Notes: generated by a model not told the origin, from the sequence alone. 64,000 bases of DNA from Chromobotia macracanthus (GCA_036877525.1 JAZGTH010000008.1:12962501-13026500); one strand, 5' to 3'; positions 47,961-62,029 are shown, counted from the stretch's first letter. Numbers and translations: made by a program.

Positions 47961-49730
47961 TTTTCTTTGTTATTTTTGAAGCATGGGTTTAACCCTTCAC
48001 CTGCTCCTCAGTGCTTCAGCTGAAGAACATGACATGAGTTTCACTGCTACACAAACCAAATGTACTTACAGTATCAATGGCTGGAAACTTGTACAGCGAC
48101 GTTCAGTGAACGTGTGCTCATTTCTGTCTCACACTGAATCACTCTGTTACCATCTACCCATCTGTCTCTCTTACTCATACAAACAACAACCAAACAACAT
48201 CGGAGTGACACAATCCCTCCTTTCCATCTGATTGGAAGTGAATTCAGGGTGTGGTGAAACATCATAGATTAAATCCATTCTAAAAGTAAGATCTTCACAC
48301 ACACACATTGATGTTTCAAATACTCTTCAATATAATCGTACAGTCATTTAAAGCAGAGCTGCTCTTTTGTGCGAGCTGTGAAACACTGACTGCGGAATGT
48401 GAGATGCACAGAAAGTGCAGAAGAACAGAAAGCCGAGCGCGCTGGGACGTCCCGTACGCAACTCTTCCTGTTGTTCTCTCGGCTCCTCTTGTTTGGTGAG
48501 GAGGCCCTCAGAGACCTCGGGCCTGAATAAAGCTGCTCTGCTAATCACGACTCATCTCACTAACCTCTGTGTCACCTCTCCTCCTCTCCATCCAAACGTC
48601 ACACCTGCTTTCAAGGATCTCCTGTGAGGCTCCATATCCGCAGAGGGAGTCATGGGATGCTCCTCTGGCTGAGAGCAGCTTATCTGCTGAATAAAGCAAC
48701 AACATTTCCTGGGAGTGGATGGAGGTCAAGTGAAACAGCCTCTGAACTAACCTACCAACACCTGCATCTTCTCACTGCAGCCAGAGTTTCAGGAACTCAT
48801 GCAGGGCTCTCTGTACAGGAGAAGAAAGTTCAGATAATGAGAGTTTAAAATGAGGGTAGTTGTATTAGGTGAAAAGTTAGGAGTTTAATTATGTCAGTAA
48901 AAAAGGACTTTTCTTTCATGTAGAGAAAATTATTATATTTTCATAAAACATCACAGAATAAGCTTTATTTATTTATATATGTTTTTGCACCCATAAATCA
49001 TTCACAATAAGACCAGGAATGTGTAATAAAAAGTCAGCCAAAATTATATATGAATAATACCTCAAACCCTGCAGCTATAACTTTCTATACAGACAATATT
49101 TGCTTGGATGAAAAAACAGGTGGAAAAATTTAAGACATGCACATTAAAAGAGGTCAGAGGGATCAGATCTCAAGGTGAAAACTGAGGATTCCTGAATAAA
49201 ATGCCCATAACTTCAACCTGTTTCCCATCCACACAGAGAGTTTGATACTGTTGTGATGATGTCAATTTAAACACTGAATTAACAGTTTTTCCTGAGGATT
49301 ATATTATATTATATAAGACGTCTCTCTGTCATAGCTCAGGAGAGTTTGATGGAGATCTTCTTTGCTTTTATACTTTTCAAATCTGAGCTCAGTCACTCTC
49401 ATGGAAATGTGTTTCTGGGTCTGGAGACACAGGAGATTTAAGACAAAGTTTCCATTTGCTCTCCATATAATCACATTGCTGCCAAGAGAAACAACTGAGA
49501 TAATACAGAGATCTCATCTGTGATTTTTCTTTTTTTATGAGTTCAGACCAGTTTCTCCAGACGTCAATGCCTCATGAACACACTCTTCATGAGGACAAGT
49601 CTGAAAGATCTCCAGATCTATCTGAGGAAATGAAACTTTGCTGTCTGCAGACCTGCAGAAAATGAGAGCTTTTCACTTTGAGTTCCTCATGTCACCAAAA
49701 ATTCCTTACAACACAGACAGGCCATACCAA

Positions 49731-49731
<1 letters not shown>

Positions 49732-49772
<41 letters not shown>
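49732..49772. repeat. (CA)n microsatellite
   Basis: About 20 uninterrupted CA units in the 5' flank. Confidence 0.95.
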
Positions 49773-49774
<2 letters not shown>

Positions 49775-51179
49775 CATGTTTATAGAGCAGCTTTAGAAAT
49801 TCCTCATGTTCTTATCATCTGATCACATCTCACATTGAGGTCTGACAGCACCTGCGTTCAGAGCTCTGAAGATCTCTCAGGACTTTAGAAGAAGTGATGG
49901 GTTACCAGTGTAAGCATTTTGAGAGGCAGCGCTGCACTTTCTGAGTGGAAACTATGAGAGCATGTCCTGGAAGTTTTGGAGATTTCTAAGAGGGTTTTGA
50001 CTCTTTTTGCCATATTTTTCTTGATGTCCAGAACCATGAATGAAGACCACAGAAACAAACAAACGGCTGTGATGTGTCCACTTCCCTCTCTCTTCTGAAG
50101 GGCAGTTCACCTCAGACAACACAAACATTAGAGGCAGGAAAAGTGGCTGCAGTGTCAGGAGCAGGTCAGGAAGATCGGAGCGGCAGGCGTCTGGAATTCA
50201 TTGAGGTTCTGGAATCTCAATAGTGCTGCTATCTCACACTAGAAAGCTTTAAATACATCAGCAATAGCAAATGTCTTCAGCAGGGACCTGGATATTGTCT
50301 CAGCTCTCTCACACACACACACACACACACCAAACATGAGCTTTTAAAGGGCTGGTTGCTCTTAGATTTAGCTGGACTCAGGGTCAAACCTCTCAGGTTA
50401 CTCACCATGACCTGTCGCCCCTCTCCCCACAGCACACACACACTTGTACATGGACTTGAGCTCTGATGTCAACAGCAGGATGGATGAGAAGATAAAGAGA
50501 TTTTAATCACTGACGTTTGTGCAGCTTCTGAGGACAAATACAAATTATTTGACCATGAGTTTTTTTACAGATTCTATTGTTGTCAGTTGTGTCATGAAAT
50601 TTCCACTTGCAAAAATGTCAAATGGATGTAAAGGGCAAAACTACTAAAGTCAAGAACTTAGGCGTAAATATTTAAACCGGACATTTGCTCTTGTGTGAGT
50701 GTGGCATCATGCGCTCTCTATAGTCATCATCTCTATAGATATCTGATTCCAGACCTGTGGCCATGAAACGAGATTGAAGCTGTGTAAAGGATGAATATAT
50801 GTGTTACACAGAGCCTGAAAACACTGTGTATGTGTGTGCTGATCCACATCCTTCTCTCTACTCTTTCTCTCAACTCTGGTGTTTGCTAACACTATCACAC
50901 AACAACAGAATGGGTATAAAATGCTAGTTTTACATTGAAGAAGAGACCTGTGCATTTTCTAGATCTTTAGATTCAAAATATCACAAAGGTTTGGAGGCCA
51001 TAGCAAAGCCCCAGAGACCACAGAACAATATTTTCAAGCAGTACCATAAAATCTACCAAAACCAACTTAACAACCAGCCTTTACAGATAAACGTTTCCTT
51101 TAACTGGAATCCCCTAAACCTTTCTGGAGTCACAGATATGAGACATTTCTGAGTACACAAGGGTGCTTATCCTGGCGTT

Positions 51180-51600
51180 GTTATTTAAATTAGCCCCTCC
51201 CCACTCTTTCTGTCACTGTTGGACCATCAGCGCTAATCAGCATGTTGATCTGAGGGGGCGGGGCTGAGGAGGCGGGGCTGAGGAGGCGGGGCTGAATCTG
51301 TGGCTGTTGGAGCAGAGGTGATTACCAGGCGTTCAGGGATTAGAGCCGCTCTCTACAGCCTAATTCTGATTAACAAGAGACCTTCTGCTTTAACCCCCCA
51401 ACCGGCCAAAAACACATTCAGCACCTCCTCCACCTGCAGGTCACACAGACACTAATGAAAGCTTAATTTAGGGCTGCCATCCTCCCGCCAATTTTGGTTG
51501 GTACCGTCCATATGTTCCTCATTAGACACATGCGAGAATGAGGCTGAATTCTGAGGGAGTTGAAGGAAATATGAGTGGCTTTATGAATATGAGCGTCTTT
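51180..51600. promoter_or_regulatory. Candidate upstream element with triple GC-box repeat
   Basis: Bases 51254-51295 hold three near-identical units built on gaggcggggct, each a GC-box-like GGCGGGGC, within a unique-looking block. The block also contains ccatcagcgctaatcagcat, gttcagggattagagccgct and ctaatgaaagcttaatttag. It could be a proximal-type Sp/KLF-bound element. No nearby gene start was recognised. Confidence 0.33.
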
Positions 51601-51698
51601 ACATCATCTCTGACATACGCATATTTTTCACTTCATTAAACTTATCTTAACATTAATTTGAATGCATACACAACTACATAGATGATACGGCAATGATG

Positions 51699-51955
51699 TT
51701 AAAGGGACAGTTCAGCCAAAAATGAAAACTCTTCCATCATTTCCTCACCTTTGTGTCATTTCAAAACTGTGTGACTTTTTTGCTTCTGAGCAACACAAAA
51801 GATATTTTGATGTATGTTGGTAACCAAACAACAGTGGCACCCATTGACTTCCATTGTATGGACACAACAAAACCAGCGAGACATTTCTCAAAATATCTTC
51901 TTTGTGTTCACAGAAGAGAAAGTCATACAGGTTTGGAATGACAGGAGGGTAATAA
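51699..51955. mobile_element. Angel-like MITE, 3' end degenerate
   Basis: The left terminus ttaaagggacagttcagcc and following aaaaatgaaaactcttccat match a hallmark cyprinid element start, TTAAAGGGATAGTTCACCCA. An internal palindrome pairs gatattttgatgtatgttgg, taaccaaacaacagtggca and cattgacttccattgtatgg with aaatatcttctttgtgttca and tcatacaggtttggaatgac. The expected mirrored terminus after gacaggagggt is missing. The family name is from memory. Confidence 0.7.
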
Positions 51956-53146
51956 AATAGAATAATAGTGAAATAATAAAATAGTTTCTCATTTTCTTTT
52001 CTATTGTTATAAGGCTGATAGTGCTATTGTCATGTGCTCTGCTCCTGTAGAAATGTCCTCAGGCCCGTCACCACCTCTGTGTGCCCTTCATAATCAGTCA
52101 GTCCCAAAAACACACAATCCCTGGACTTTTGTCTCTCAAGTGTCGTGACAGCAGAACAAAGACAGCTGCGATTTAACTGCAACAGAACTCCCCTTTGTCA
52201 AACCCTCAATGAATCCCTTTGCCAGTTGAAAATGAGATCACCTACAGTATTGTGATTCATCATAAATCATACAATTCACCTCATTACTTTATATTGTTTT
52301 GTTTGCTGGGGTGCTGGAATTATGCGAGCATCTAAAATTAACAGTGAAATGGATCATATATTTATTTTGCATCTTTGAACTGGGACAGATGAAATTCTTT
52401 ACTCTTACAGCCTCTTATATGAGTCCCTGTGTTCACTATTAATAACAGTCTGTTGTGTAAAGCAACAGAAGAACTGAAGACTTTACTGTTGAAGTGACTG
52501 ACTCAAATGAATTTGCATGTGTTGAAGTTTGTGTATTCGACTCATGTTTCATGATCTAGATGTGTGAACAGCTTCACCCAAACATTGTAAGTTTACACTT
52601 TTACAATGTCTGTATGTCACTGTACTAAACAACAAAGCATCAAAACAACAGCCATTTCATTTGAAGAAGAGCAAAACATTTACAAAAATGTTTAATGTGA
52701 AAGAATGCCTGATACAGTTTCATTTCAAATTAAAAGTATTTCAGCGCTTTCTGGTGGGGTTAAACGTGTAACAGTGAATGTGCTGAACTGGAGTAGATCT
52801 TAAATCAAGAGCGTGTCTGTTGGGTCCAGCTGCAGTCCAGATCTGTTCTGACCTCTGGACAAAACATGCTGAAGACGAATTGAATCTGGATGATCCCATA
52901 AATCAGTGTCTGTCTTCTGTGAGTGTGTGTGAGCGCACGTTCACCTCCCTCATGCCCACATGCAAGAGTTTGCAAGAAATTAACTAAAGCTGTTGAAGTT
53001 TCCAGAGCTATGTGTGTTTTTTCATCAAAGGTGTAAGTTCACCATGATGTTGCTTTGGATTACATGCAGGGATTTCTCCAGGAATTCACTGCTGTGGGGT
53101 GGGTTACATTTAACCTTTGCTTGAACTTTTGCCTTGTTGGTATCTA

Positions 53147-53293
53147 CACTGTAAAAAATCTTTGCTGCCTTAAAGTTTTAAGTTTAATTAATTTGGTTGC
53201 ACAAGTCAGTTCAACATTTCAAGTTAGAATTGCTTGTATAGCCAAGTCGATTAAACTTAAAAATTTAGGGCAGCAAAGTTTGTTTTTACAGCG
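53147..53293. mobile_element. Hairpin MITE, 147 bp, intact ends
   Basis: The left end cactgtaaaaaatctttgct then gccttaaagttttaagttta mirrors the right end, which reverse-complements to cgctgtaaaaacaaactttg then ctgccctaaatttttaagtt. The arms extend about 45 bases around a short centre. CACTGTAAAAAA ends are typical of a very abundant cyprinid non-autonomous family. A second, degenerate copy starts at 53450. Confidence 0.75.
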
Positions 53294-53449
53294 GAGGTGA
53301 TTGTTATATGACTTTTAATGAATTTGTTATGAATAAATTGTGAACTGATCTAAAACCTGCACATAACAAGAAATAATTCAATGGCATAATTCAAATGTTG
53401 AAGCTCATTGTTAAAGCTGAAAGCATCACATCACAGGTCTGAATTCACA

Positions 53450-53590
53450 CACTGTAAAAAAAACTTTGATTAACCTTAAAAATTTAAGGCAGCAATTTGT
53501 TTGCACAAGTCATTTCAACTCACTCTTTGTAATCTTGACTGGTGTGTAGTTGAGGTAACTTAAGAAATAGTTGGGAAATTTCTTTACCTA
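53450..53590. mobile_element. Degenerate second copy of hairpin MITE
   Basis: Begins cactgtaaaaaaaactttga, then taaccttaaaaatttaaggc and agcaatttgtttgcacaagt, with catttcaactcac, paralleling the element 300 bases to the left. The right terminus is not recognisable. Confidence 0.55.
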
Positions 53591-54244
53591 TTTTTTTAAC
53601 TCTTTAATGTTTGTCTGCCGTTCAGAATGTAACATGAATGTCTCTTCAGTCGAGTCTCCTCACTGGAACATAATATCATTACTCACCGCTCTAATATGGG
53701 TTTAACCTTGTTTCTGTCTCATAATTAAACAGCCAGTGGACACAACACAGAATTACTGTCTTCATCAGTTTATCCCAGTTCTCATTAGATTCTCATTCAT
53801 GTCGTACAGAAGTTTAGCTTCATAATTTCATTTAAATCTGCTCAAATTAAAGACAGTACAACAAATACAACCACAATTTGAAAGAGGTTAATGAATTGTC
53901 ATAAAAATAACGTCACACTAAAATATTTATTTTCTTGGTGTGAAATAAGGATGTGATCTGAGAGAGATGCTTAATAAACAGGTGTATATAAAACACCCAT
54001 TTAAATAAATACATTCAATGACACTGATGAATCAAATGATGTTTTTATACTCACATTGAAGACATCTGGCATGTCTGATCCTCACAATCAGATCACAAGT
54101 GGGTTTAAAGGGGCTAAGAAATCTGATTATCCTCTGAATGGAGAGCAGCTAACCTGATGGAGAAGATCAGACCAGCTCTTCACTGCTCAGTTATTGCTCA
54201 TTCATACAGACTCAAAGCAATTCAATCCTTCATAAATGACAAAA

Positions 54245-54312
54245 CTGAGAAAATTAAACAGTTCTTCTTTGGCATCACTGTGAGGAATCTTTTAAGAACC
54301 TTTATTTGTGTG
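54245..54312. mobile_element. MITE fragment (same family as 36463-36722)
   Basis: The phrases gttcttctttggcatcactg and tgaggaatcttttaagaacc followed by tttatttgtg match the terminal arm of the palindromic element at 36.5 kb. Only one end survives. Confidence 0.5.
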
Positions 54313-55027
54313 TAGGAGAAACTGAAGTATTAGAGAGAACTCATTTGTAATTTTTCTCTGTAGAGCAGCATCTCTATTCACACCTTCATGGATTCTCAAA
54401 CATGTTGTTGACATGATGGTTCAGTTGTTTAGATGTTGGAGTGGTCTCCTCGTAATGCAGGATCTCTCAGGGTCATAAATGTTCTGCATGCAAGACCTGA
54501 AGATCCCTGAAGCAGAGACAACACAGAGACAACAAGAGAGAGCTGCTTAACTCTTTAACACTCAACACAAACTCTCAAGTGCCATTCGAACCTCCCACAA
54601 TCCCAAAAGCCACTCTGCGAAAATAAACATTGTGCTTTCCTCAAAAACTTCCTGCATATCACATATCTCCATATGAATGGCTGAAAGCAGGCTGACTTTC
54701 TAAGCTTCTATAAGTCATGTGTTTTTGGAAAGGGATTACAGGTAACTGTAGAAGTGGGCATGGCACATGGGCCACTAAGAAGGTCTGCAGCTATGAAGAA
54801 CACGCCTCAGCTTTGAAAGAGCAGCGCAGTAAAGTTTACAACCCGGTGAGGAAATGTCAAAGATTTTATTAGAGTATACAGAGTATCAGCGGGGGTCTGG
54901 CAGAGCTGTTAGTGTGACTTCAATGGGCTTAGAAATGGAGGAATTCAGGTTTGGAATCTACAATGTGAACACAAATGTGATGTTGTTTGGTAAATATCAA
55001 ATATCACTCTACTTTCTACATAGTGCT

Positions 55028-55100
55028 TAAGAATCCTTCACCTAAAAATAAACACTCTCTCATTTACTCGCCCTCATTTCAGTTCTGTATGAGATTTAAG
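55028..55100. mobile_element. Angel-like terminal fragment
   Basis: The phrases aatccttcacctaaaaataa, acactctctcatttactcgc and cctcatttcagttctgtatg parallel the terminal region of the element at 51.7 kb. Short and diverged. Confidence 0.45.
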
Positions 55101-55329
55101 AGTAAATTTGCTGTCCTAACATCCTAAATATCCAGACTATTAAGGTGGTTTATAGTAATCACCCCCCTTTTTGTAGCTTAACACAGTCACTATGAATTGC
55201 TGTTGTATGAAAAATAGCTGTGCAATTATTGCTAATAAAATAGTTTTTTGTTCCACTGAGAATAAAACGACATACAGGTTTGTAAAGGACAAACGGTTCC
55301 TTTGAGTCTTAAAATGGTTCTGTTGTGAG

Positions 55330-55730
55330 AAAGACCTCAAATGAACGGGATCATTTCCCAGCTGCCCGCCACAGACCGGGGCCAAAGCGGGTCGTAATAC
55401 CCCACCAACCTGCTAAATCGATGTCCCCTCAGGAGAAAAACTCTTGTCCTGGAGAGAACTACAAGGTAGAGGCAGGGATCTGATGTCCTGACCTCAGCAG
55501 TGGAAACCAAGATCCTCGCTGCCCACCACCACAGGGCGGGTCATTGTTTATTCTCCCTCCTCTCTCAATACAGCCACAGATACAGTTAAAAGCAGCAGCC
55601 AATGAACGTGATTAAATTTCTCTGTATCAATCATTCTAACACAAAGTGTTCGATTGTGTGACTCAGAGTCGCACACAATAGACAAAGCACCTCACAGTTG
55701 AACTGTTCGCGGCAGAAAAGGTGTCTGGTG
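55330..55730. promoter_or_regulatory. Candidate upstream enhancer
   Basis: A 0.4-kb unique-looking block. It includes ccagctgcccgccacagacc, ggggccaaagcgggtcgtaa, ctgctaaatcgatgtcccct, ccaccacagggcgggtcatt, gtttattctccctcctctct and gcagccaatgaacgtgatta (a CCAAT core). It is flanked by MITE debris on the left. There is no coding similarity. Confidence 0.33.
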
Positions 55731-57477
55731 TGCTGGTTTTGTTAGCTGTTCTTCAGCCTGTGAAAGCAATCTGACATCAAAGAGAAGCCATGCAGGTAAC
55801 TCAACGCCCCAGCAGTGTTGGCACGCTGCGTTTCACAGCGCATGCGAGCATGTTTGCATGTACCTGTGTCCTTCACATGATGTAACAGCAACCGTACAAC
55901 TTCGGACATGAAAACGGTCCGGTCAGAGCCACAACAGACCTTTGTGTTGTAAAACCTGGAGAGAAAAATGCAGGATAAAATTTCGACACAGTGGGGACAA
56001 TCAACGTTTACAGATCTGAAAGATACACCAGTGGTACATTTTCCTTCTCTGACTAACACAAAAGCCTCCAGAAGTTATTTTAGACTGCTGGCTTACAGAG
56101 GTAATCTTGATGTGTGACAGAAAGGGCTCGGTTCTGTGACCCGTGACCTCTGTCTGTACCTGCAGGGTGGTGCTGTAACAGAAGCAGAGTTTAAGCAGTG
56201 GGAAAGCACAGATCTGCATGAATGCTTTGTTGAATTTAATCCACCACCATAAGAGTGAAATATCACAAATTAGATCACCTCAGTTGCTCAGTTGTTTCTC
56301 TAAGACAGCAATGAGGTTAAATGCAAGCAATTGCAGACTTTTGCTGAAGTCTCTTGCCTTTCAGATTTCTCTCCTGAGAAAATAAACACAGTAATGGCAC
56401 GTTTCCTTCAAATTCTCAAACTCTGCATACATTTGCCAAAATAAAATCCTGAAATAAAACATTCTGTTGTTCTGTTGCATACCATCTCTTTCATAAAATC
56501 CTGATCAAAGTCGTTCTATATTATTGTTTGTAAAGACTGAATTTCAAACTTTCCAAACTTTCCAATCCCAAAACAGACAGGTTATAGTGGTTAAGCAGAC
56601 ATTTATGATTTATTTAGTGAAACGCAATATGAATAAACAAGGTCATCTGAGAAACTAGACAACAGAATCATGTCAAGAAATTTCAGTGAGACCAGCAAAA
56701 GAAGAATGGAAGAACAACATTAATAATATACATGCACAACCTTTATATGCTACTCCTAAATCTAAGAAATATAAAGCATGTTGCATTTATATAATGCATG
56801 AAACTCCACAATCCTCTGAGAACTGACATGTTGTGAACCAGATTAGAGCTTTCGTGGAAGCTTTAGAAGACATGCATGAGACAGGAGAGATTATCTTACA
56901 ATGTTTGTGATGTATGATGGGTGTGGTGCTGTGGATTCTGAATTACAGGTGTGACCCCAAAGCGCTCACGTCCAGCGTGATTTATTGGGTTTGTCGGTCA
57001 CTAGAAAGAGTTCAAATATAGGAGGTCTGAACTTCCTGTTATCTTTGACCCCAGCTGACCTCTGCTGAAGTGAACTTGTCTGCTGTGTTTCAAAAGCTAA
57101 GGCATAACTCACAGAAACGTCAGCACGTACGTTATTCTAATGCTGTGATGGGCCCGTTTCAAAACGTAACTAAAGTTCCACTTTAGAACTGCTGAAAGCT
57201 GATTTCATTTAAATAATCTGTATACACATGCATCATAAATCTTTTCACTTTATAAAGACATTTACCTTGTTTTTGCAGGATTCTGTCCTCTTTGTGGATT
57301 TATTGAGGAATAGTTTTCAGTTTTTCTTCCTCTGCTATTTAGAACTGCAGTGTTTCCTGTATTAATACACACATAGTCTCTGGGCCTCTTCTGTGTAGCA
57401 CTGTGTGTTCACTGTCATTATGTGTTTACTGTCGCATTTAGGTGCATTCAATCAAATTAGTCCCTTTGTGTGTGAAA

Positions 57478-57545
57478 ACGTGTGTGTGTGTGTGTGAATG
57501 CATGTATGCACGTGTGTAAATGCATGCAGGCGTGTATGTGTGTGT
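57478..57545. repeat. Imperfect GT-rich tract
   Basis: Short GT runs with atgcatgtatgcacgtg interruptions. Confidence 0.8.
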
Positions 57546-60099
57546 GTATGTGGTACTCTCATGAGTAACATCAGTCTTCATTTCAGAATGTTCATAAGCT
57601 GCTCATTTGAAGCCCAGTCTGGTTTCTCACATACATTACCATAATTCTGTGTAGAGTGTAAACAGCGCATACTGTAAACAAATCAAGGTTATGTAAACAC
57701 TGACACTATGGTGGAGGGTGTGAGGGAGGCGCTGGGTAATTGAGGAGGTCATGGGGTTAAGAACCTGCTCGCGTCCCCCCTCGTTCTCCTGAGACGCAGC
57801 TAAAACAAAAGCCTCTAATTCCGATTTAGTGTTTCAATCCTGTGGCACATTTCTGAATGAGCTGACAGGTCAACAAGCAGAGGCAATCTGTTCACTTCAA
57901 CATGTGTTTACCTCATCTTACAGCGCCTCTTATCTTGGGTGGATCTATGCTGACTGATCCAAACCTACAATGAATTATTAGGTGAATGTAATTTAGTGTT
58001 GGGGAGAAGCCCTGCCCACTTCCAGAGCTTAACAACCGTCCTGCTGGATCTAAATCAACTTGTGTCTGTGTGATGTTAAACTGCAGATCATGAGACAGAT
58101 ATTCTCTGCCGTTTCCCTGCAAGACACAGTCAGGACAGAAACTGCCCTGCAAGCGTCTACAGTAACACTATTATCATCAGAATTTAATATGACAATAATA
58201 CTCGAGTGATCTGAGATCTAAAAACAATTGTGCTTGAAACACAAATAAATATAATAAATATGATGTTGACAGTTAAACTTTAGCTCAGAAAATTCACACA
58301 ACAGCGACAATTGCACATATTCATATGCAACACAGGAACATGTATATGTGTAACAGTAAATTCCACAACAACACATTTAATTAAGCTTGTGTAGCTTTAA
58401 AGTTGCTATAAGCTTTTGTGTGCGGTTACAAAGAACTGTGAAATGACTGACAGAATTATACATCCATATACTGCACCCATGTTTGGTTATATTGTTATGT
58501 AACATTTTACACCATGAATTTAGGGTTTCAATGCAGCACACAGTGCAGAATCATCTCTCTGAGTTTTTACCTCTCAGCCATTCCAAACAGGGCACTGCTC
58601 TCCTGCTCCCACCTGCAGAGAGCAATATCCTAAACCCATATTAGTGCTTCCCAAAGGCTTTGGCAAACAGATGGTTCCTCAAATCCCCTGGTTTCCTCTG
58701 AGGTTTGGGACAAGCCTAAAAACACTTACAATCCAGGCTGGACTGATGTTTTTACTCAAGCTGTATTCGTTGGTTACTCTTCTGTAACTTTAGAGACCTA
58801 ATGGAGCTTTCAATTATATTTCATTAAAGTATCAGCTTTGTCTGGGAAAAATTAAAAAAAACAAATGAGATTTATAAGAGTGAGCTGTTATAAATCCTGC
58901 CTCACTGAAGTTTGAGTGATTTAACACTACAGAGATTCTTACTTACGTGATGGATTTATACTGTTATATTGTTAAAGTTTCACTTACGGTTCTTGTATGT
59001 TACGTGATGAACACACTGGACACAACTCTCTCTGTTCTGTGAGACGTCTCTCAGATGTCTTGGTGGTCCCTCAAACATGTACTTGAGTTTGTATCTGGAG
59101 TTTCTTCATGTTCCTCCAGCACACACTTCAAGAGCTCAGTCTGATGTACTGACCCCATCGATCTGGGCCTCGACTTGTCGTTTGCTGATATTTGAAACCA
59201 TTGTGTCCCTCACACAAACTGACAGCGGCCGTTTCGCAGATCATCCATCAAAATGAAGTCTGTTTTACTCATTACATGAGGCAGGATGAGGCCTTTTAAG
59301 ACGACTTGTTCCCCTTTTCAAAAACATGATGCCAAATCTCCATGTATCTGAAACAAAATGAATTTATTTATAAATGTCCATCGATACAAATATCTACATT
59401 TATTTACATTTTATTTGTTTTACATTTTATTTACATAACTTCTGACCATTACATTACAAAGCTAACCTATGGTGATGCAAGTATGCTCATTTGCATGTAT
59501 TTGTTCTCAAAACTAGAAAACTTTGCAGAAGACTACACAAACTGAGCAGTGATATGTTTAGGAGCAGTAACACAGTCAGTTACATCATTACTCAGCTCTG
59601 CTCTCATTGGTTCTAAAGTTGAGCACCAGCTTCATTAAGACAATCAAGACTGCAACAGCTTGAAACTTTCTTTGGGGAGTTCTGCGGGTTCTCCTGACAT
59701 CTGAGAAAGGAGCACAGAACGTGATGTCTGACAGCTATTGTTTCATTAGTCAAGGACTGAGATACTGAGCTGGGACTCATTCCAACATCAGTTTTCTCTT
59801 TGTCCCACATTATGATCATCTCAGATATTGGATTGAAAGACACTTCTGCAGAATTTCCCACTGGGCTCAGTGCAGTTTCCCCACAGATACCTCTGAAATT
59901 CCTTCTCATACATTCCTTCCCTTGCCTTTTTTTAGGATATGGCCACATTTTATGGTCATGGCAAGTTACATTTGCAGACAAATCTGCTGGGCCTAAAACA
60001 ACCTAAGAAAAAGAAATGTCTCGAGGAATGGCTGAATTGATCTGGACACATCTGGTTGAGTTTCACGTAAGAGTGGACTGATGACAGAGGGGGTTTTCA

Positions 60100-60320
60100 C
60101 AGTCTATGTAGTTTAATCACATCCAAAATTGTCTTTCTCTCAGGACCTTAAACCATTTTAATGGCCAGCCTGATGACTGCCTTTCCACAGAGACTGCTGG
60201 GCCTTAATCAGAAGTGAGAGAGAGCAGAGCGCTGAACTGCGCGGCGTGTTGACAGGCGTAATGGGTCGTGATTGAGTTGTGTTGGGCCCGGGCATCTGTT
60301 GTGGACATTCAATGCCACCT
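60100..60320. promoter_or_regulatory. Candidate upstream regulatory block
   Basis: Contains tggccagcctgatgactgcc, actgctgggccttaatcaga, gctgaactgcgcggcgtgtt, acaggcgtaatgggtcgtga and gggcccgggcatctgttg. CpG-bearing, with TAATC and TAATG homeodomain-type cores. Non-repetitive. Confidence 0.28.
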
Positions 60321-61999
60321 TTGTCTTCAACCAGTAGCTTTAAGATGCAGTAGTTTCTATTGTGCTGTTTCTAGGTCAGCTGATATGTTCTGAATACAAG
60401 ATTAGCTTCAGAAAAAACAACACGTTGGGACATTGTTTGTTATTCTCTGTGCTGATTCGCTACGGTGAGTGTTTGTTCTGCATTGCTGCACTAATAATGT
60501 CCACTCTAAAAGCTCCCTTCTTTACTAATTACTAACTGATTAGAAAAGGAAGTCTGGCCTGCATTCCTCCATACTTACTCAGGGTCTTTTAGTGCCTATG
60601 AAAATGTGCTATGATGTCATCTTGTTTCTATTGCCATCATGTGGGACAGCAGAACTGGAAACACGGGACGTGATATGGGCTGAAAATGGTTGCTGCCTTG
60701 TTTTCCATTCAGTCATTGATTTAACTGTGTTGTTTGAAGCCACCAACTGATCTCAGATTAGCTACCAGATCTGATGGTCAAGAACAAATTCAAGTGAGCT
60801 TTAGAGAAAACCAAGCAAATATTTCATGAGTACATCACTTCTAAAAAAAGGTAGTTAGCACAGGTACATACCTTTAAAAAACATGGACATTTGTTTTTAT
60901 TTGCTGTTCAGGAAACTTAATGGAGTTCTCATTTGTTTAAACGTAATATATATGTTTCATTAATGTTTCATTTGGGTGGCAAATTAATATTAACTTAGTT
61001 TACTAATAATTTCTTTAAATGTCAAATCACACAATACAATCCTTGTTGTCTAGGAGAAATAATGGAGATGTTTGTCATTATCTTTCCATGTGGAGCATCT
61101 TAACTTGGATACTGGCGGGTTCTCAGGTTTTCCTGGATGTCACACGTCTTGATCACTAATAGCTCACACCTGCAGGCTGCCACCCCAAACGGCCCTGAAA
61201 TCTGTCAGAGCCAGCTTCTGCAAGAAACACAAGCCAGCCTCCAAATACTTCAACACTTCCGTAAAAACAAGAGAGAAAAACAGAATGAACCTGACATGAA
61301 ACTGACATCAGTGCAGGAGAGAATGCCACAGATGGCATGGAGCTTCACAACAGTACAAGAAACAGAAATAAATAAGGTTTTAAAATGAACAGGTTTTGAC
61401 AGGTTTATACACACATGCACATGAGACCATGTACACACACAGCCAAGAAATTTTTGGGTCACTTTTGTTAAGATGTTTATTTGATCATTTGTTTTCTTTT
61501 TTATTGGTCAGACATGTTGAACTGCAGCGTGATCTCAGCAGGAGTTCACCTCTGTAGTGTAAATCCTGCTCAGATAATCAACATGTCTGTCCTAAAAACA
61601 ACCATACGTTCTGTGCTGAGACTTTTTAACAATCGCACCACATGAATGTCACTACAACAGGCCTGATGAGAGGAAATGCTGATGTGACCCTTCAGAGATG
61701 CATGAGCTATAATCAGGTGCCATTCACTGGGAAGGAAGGTTTATAGGGCTAGTGACTGCATGACTGCACTCTGAGCCTGACAGAAAGACAGCAGGGGGCT
61801 GCCGGGATGGGGTGTTTGTTGGGCAACTGTTTTCAGGACTGTATCAGCACCTTAAGACCACACACACACAGTACAAACAGCACTGGTGGTGCTGGGGACC
61901 ATAGTCTTGCTTTTAATTTCACACTGAATGATTGTTTTGTGGTTGGGTGAATCTGTCTGTGTGTGTGATGAGCATTTTGTGTTTCTGAACTGCGAGTGA

Positions 62000-62029
62000 A
62001 TGTGTGTGTGTGTGTGTGTGTGTGTGTGT
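62000..62029. repeat. (GT)n microsatellite
   Basis: Fifteen GT units in the 5' flank. Confidence 0.95.

Noticed and set aside
59613..59981. 122-codon minus-strand open frame in the 5' flank
   Set aside because: Complete ORF with start, but no domain or family recognised, no splice context or promoter, and ordinary composition. A protein search would be needed to revive it.
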